A DNA stretch of 64,000 nucleotides from Theocolax elegans (taxonomy: Eukaryota > Arthropoda > Insecta > Hymenoptera > Cerocephalidae): contig CM047425.1 of assembly GCA_026168455.1 (NCBI GenBank), forward strand, positions 3,632,001-3,696,000, read 5' to 3'. The position numbers and the translations under genes are program-made. Shown here in pieces: positions 63,363 to 64,000 of this stretch. Below the pieces are notes generated by a model. The model was not told the origin of the DNA. It saw nothing but the letters and a program-made list of their open reading frames with translations, and did not search any database. Every line of letters starts with the position of its first letter. Positions within the stretch are counted from its first letter, which is position 1.

Positions 63363-64000
63363 ACATAAACTAAAAAATCAAATAAAAAAAAATACCCTCC
63401 AATACATATCACAAACGAAAAAATAAATTTTAAACACTATACAAATTCAAAACAAGTTTACCTGGATCTCGCAAAACCTCCAAATAAATACGCACGTACA
63501 CACACTCACCGAAGAATATAAAATATTATGTAAAATATAATAAAATATTTTACTCCTCGAATCGCAATAAAAATTCATCACACTTACGAAACGTTACATA
63601 GCGTTGTTTTACCTTCCCTCGCCCCTGTAAATAAAAACTAAAAAAAAAGAAGAAAGCTCGAGTATACAGAGAGATCAGCGAAAAAAAAAAACGAAAGAAG
63701 GAGAGGGGTGCAAAAAGTTGAACGATCTTGAGGGTTATAACGGATGTTTCCATATAACCCCCCCCCGCATCATCGCATCGAAAGCTCGAGTTTCTCACGA
63801 TGGGAAATCTTTATTGATTCTCTAGGCCTTCGGGGGTTCTCGGTCTGGAAAAATGTCTACGTATACCTCGACCGGTGCATATTATTTTCTTCTTCCTCGT
63901 TGCTCCAGTTGTAGCCTTCAAAAGGGGGGTCATATCACCATATCGATTCGTGTAGCCGTCCTAGGACGTTATATATACTCTTTTCTCTTTCTCTCTGTTT
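63363..64000. other. Non-coding end of the window with a GC-rich patch
   Basis: AT-rich to about 63700, then GC-richer to the end with a 9-base C run near 63760. No gene is supported. Confidence 0.35.

Overview
The window looks like intergenic or intronic DNA from an arthropod, most likely an insect and possibly a hymenopteran such as an ant. The reasons are strong AT-richness, many microsatellites, scattered CpG-rich islands, short spliceosomal introns and an insect-type mixture of transposons. I see no bacterial or organellar operon, no CRISPR array and no rRNA. Most open frames of 60-130 codons come from low-complexity tracts or repeats and are not genes.

The only substantial coding unit lies at 30.4-38.8 kb. 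It is an apparently intact CACTA/EnSpm-type DNA transposon on the minus strand. Its first gene is an uninterrupted 687-residue Tnp2-like transposase (35892-37955). Downstream is an eight-exon gene (31215-34173) whose splice sites and phases join into one 598-residue frame ending in a DUF4806-like region. Both flanks carry repeated GGCCATTTTT-type motifs, as expected for subterminal transposase-binding repeats. A related solo end lies near 63.3 kb.

The rest is a dense patchwork of non-autonomous elements. There is a small LTR retrotransposon (TRIM) at 18.1-19.8 kb with a tRNA-Leu-type primer-binding site, a remnant gag start and an internal tRNA-like sequence. Two Penelope-type hammerhead-like ribozyme motifs lie at 21.7 kb (+) and 22.95 kb (-). 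A tRNA-derived SINE with target-site duplications sits at 29.8-30.05 kb. A 1.18-kb foldback element made of 64-65 bp repeats is at 41.7-42.8 kb and a 0.69-kb palindrome at 43.6-44.3 kb. Three TTAA-flanked piggyBac-like MITEs, two TA-flanked MITEs with CACTGAGAGAAA ends, and several smaller palindromic MITEs complete the set.

A 1.95-kb segment is present twice in direct orientation (10.2-12.1 and 12.4-14.3 kb). This is either a recent duplication or an uncollapsed haplotype.

Between the elements the sequence is AT-rich, broken by GC/CpG-rich islands that usually adjoin a GA/CT tract. These resemble promoters or enhancers of a neighbouring gene. A few short stretches have good splice sites and protein-like reading frames (near 21.3/21.9, 23.7, 24.9, 41.0 and 57.9 kb). 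They are reported as candidate exons at low confidence. No host protein could be named.
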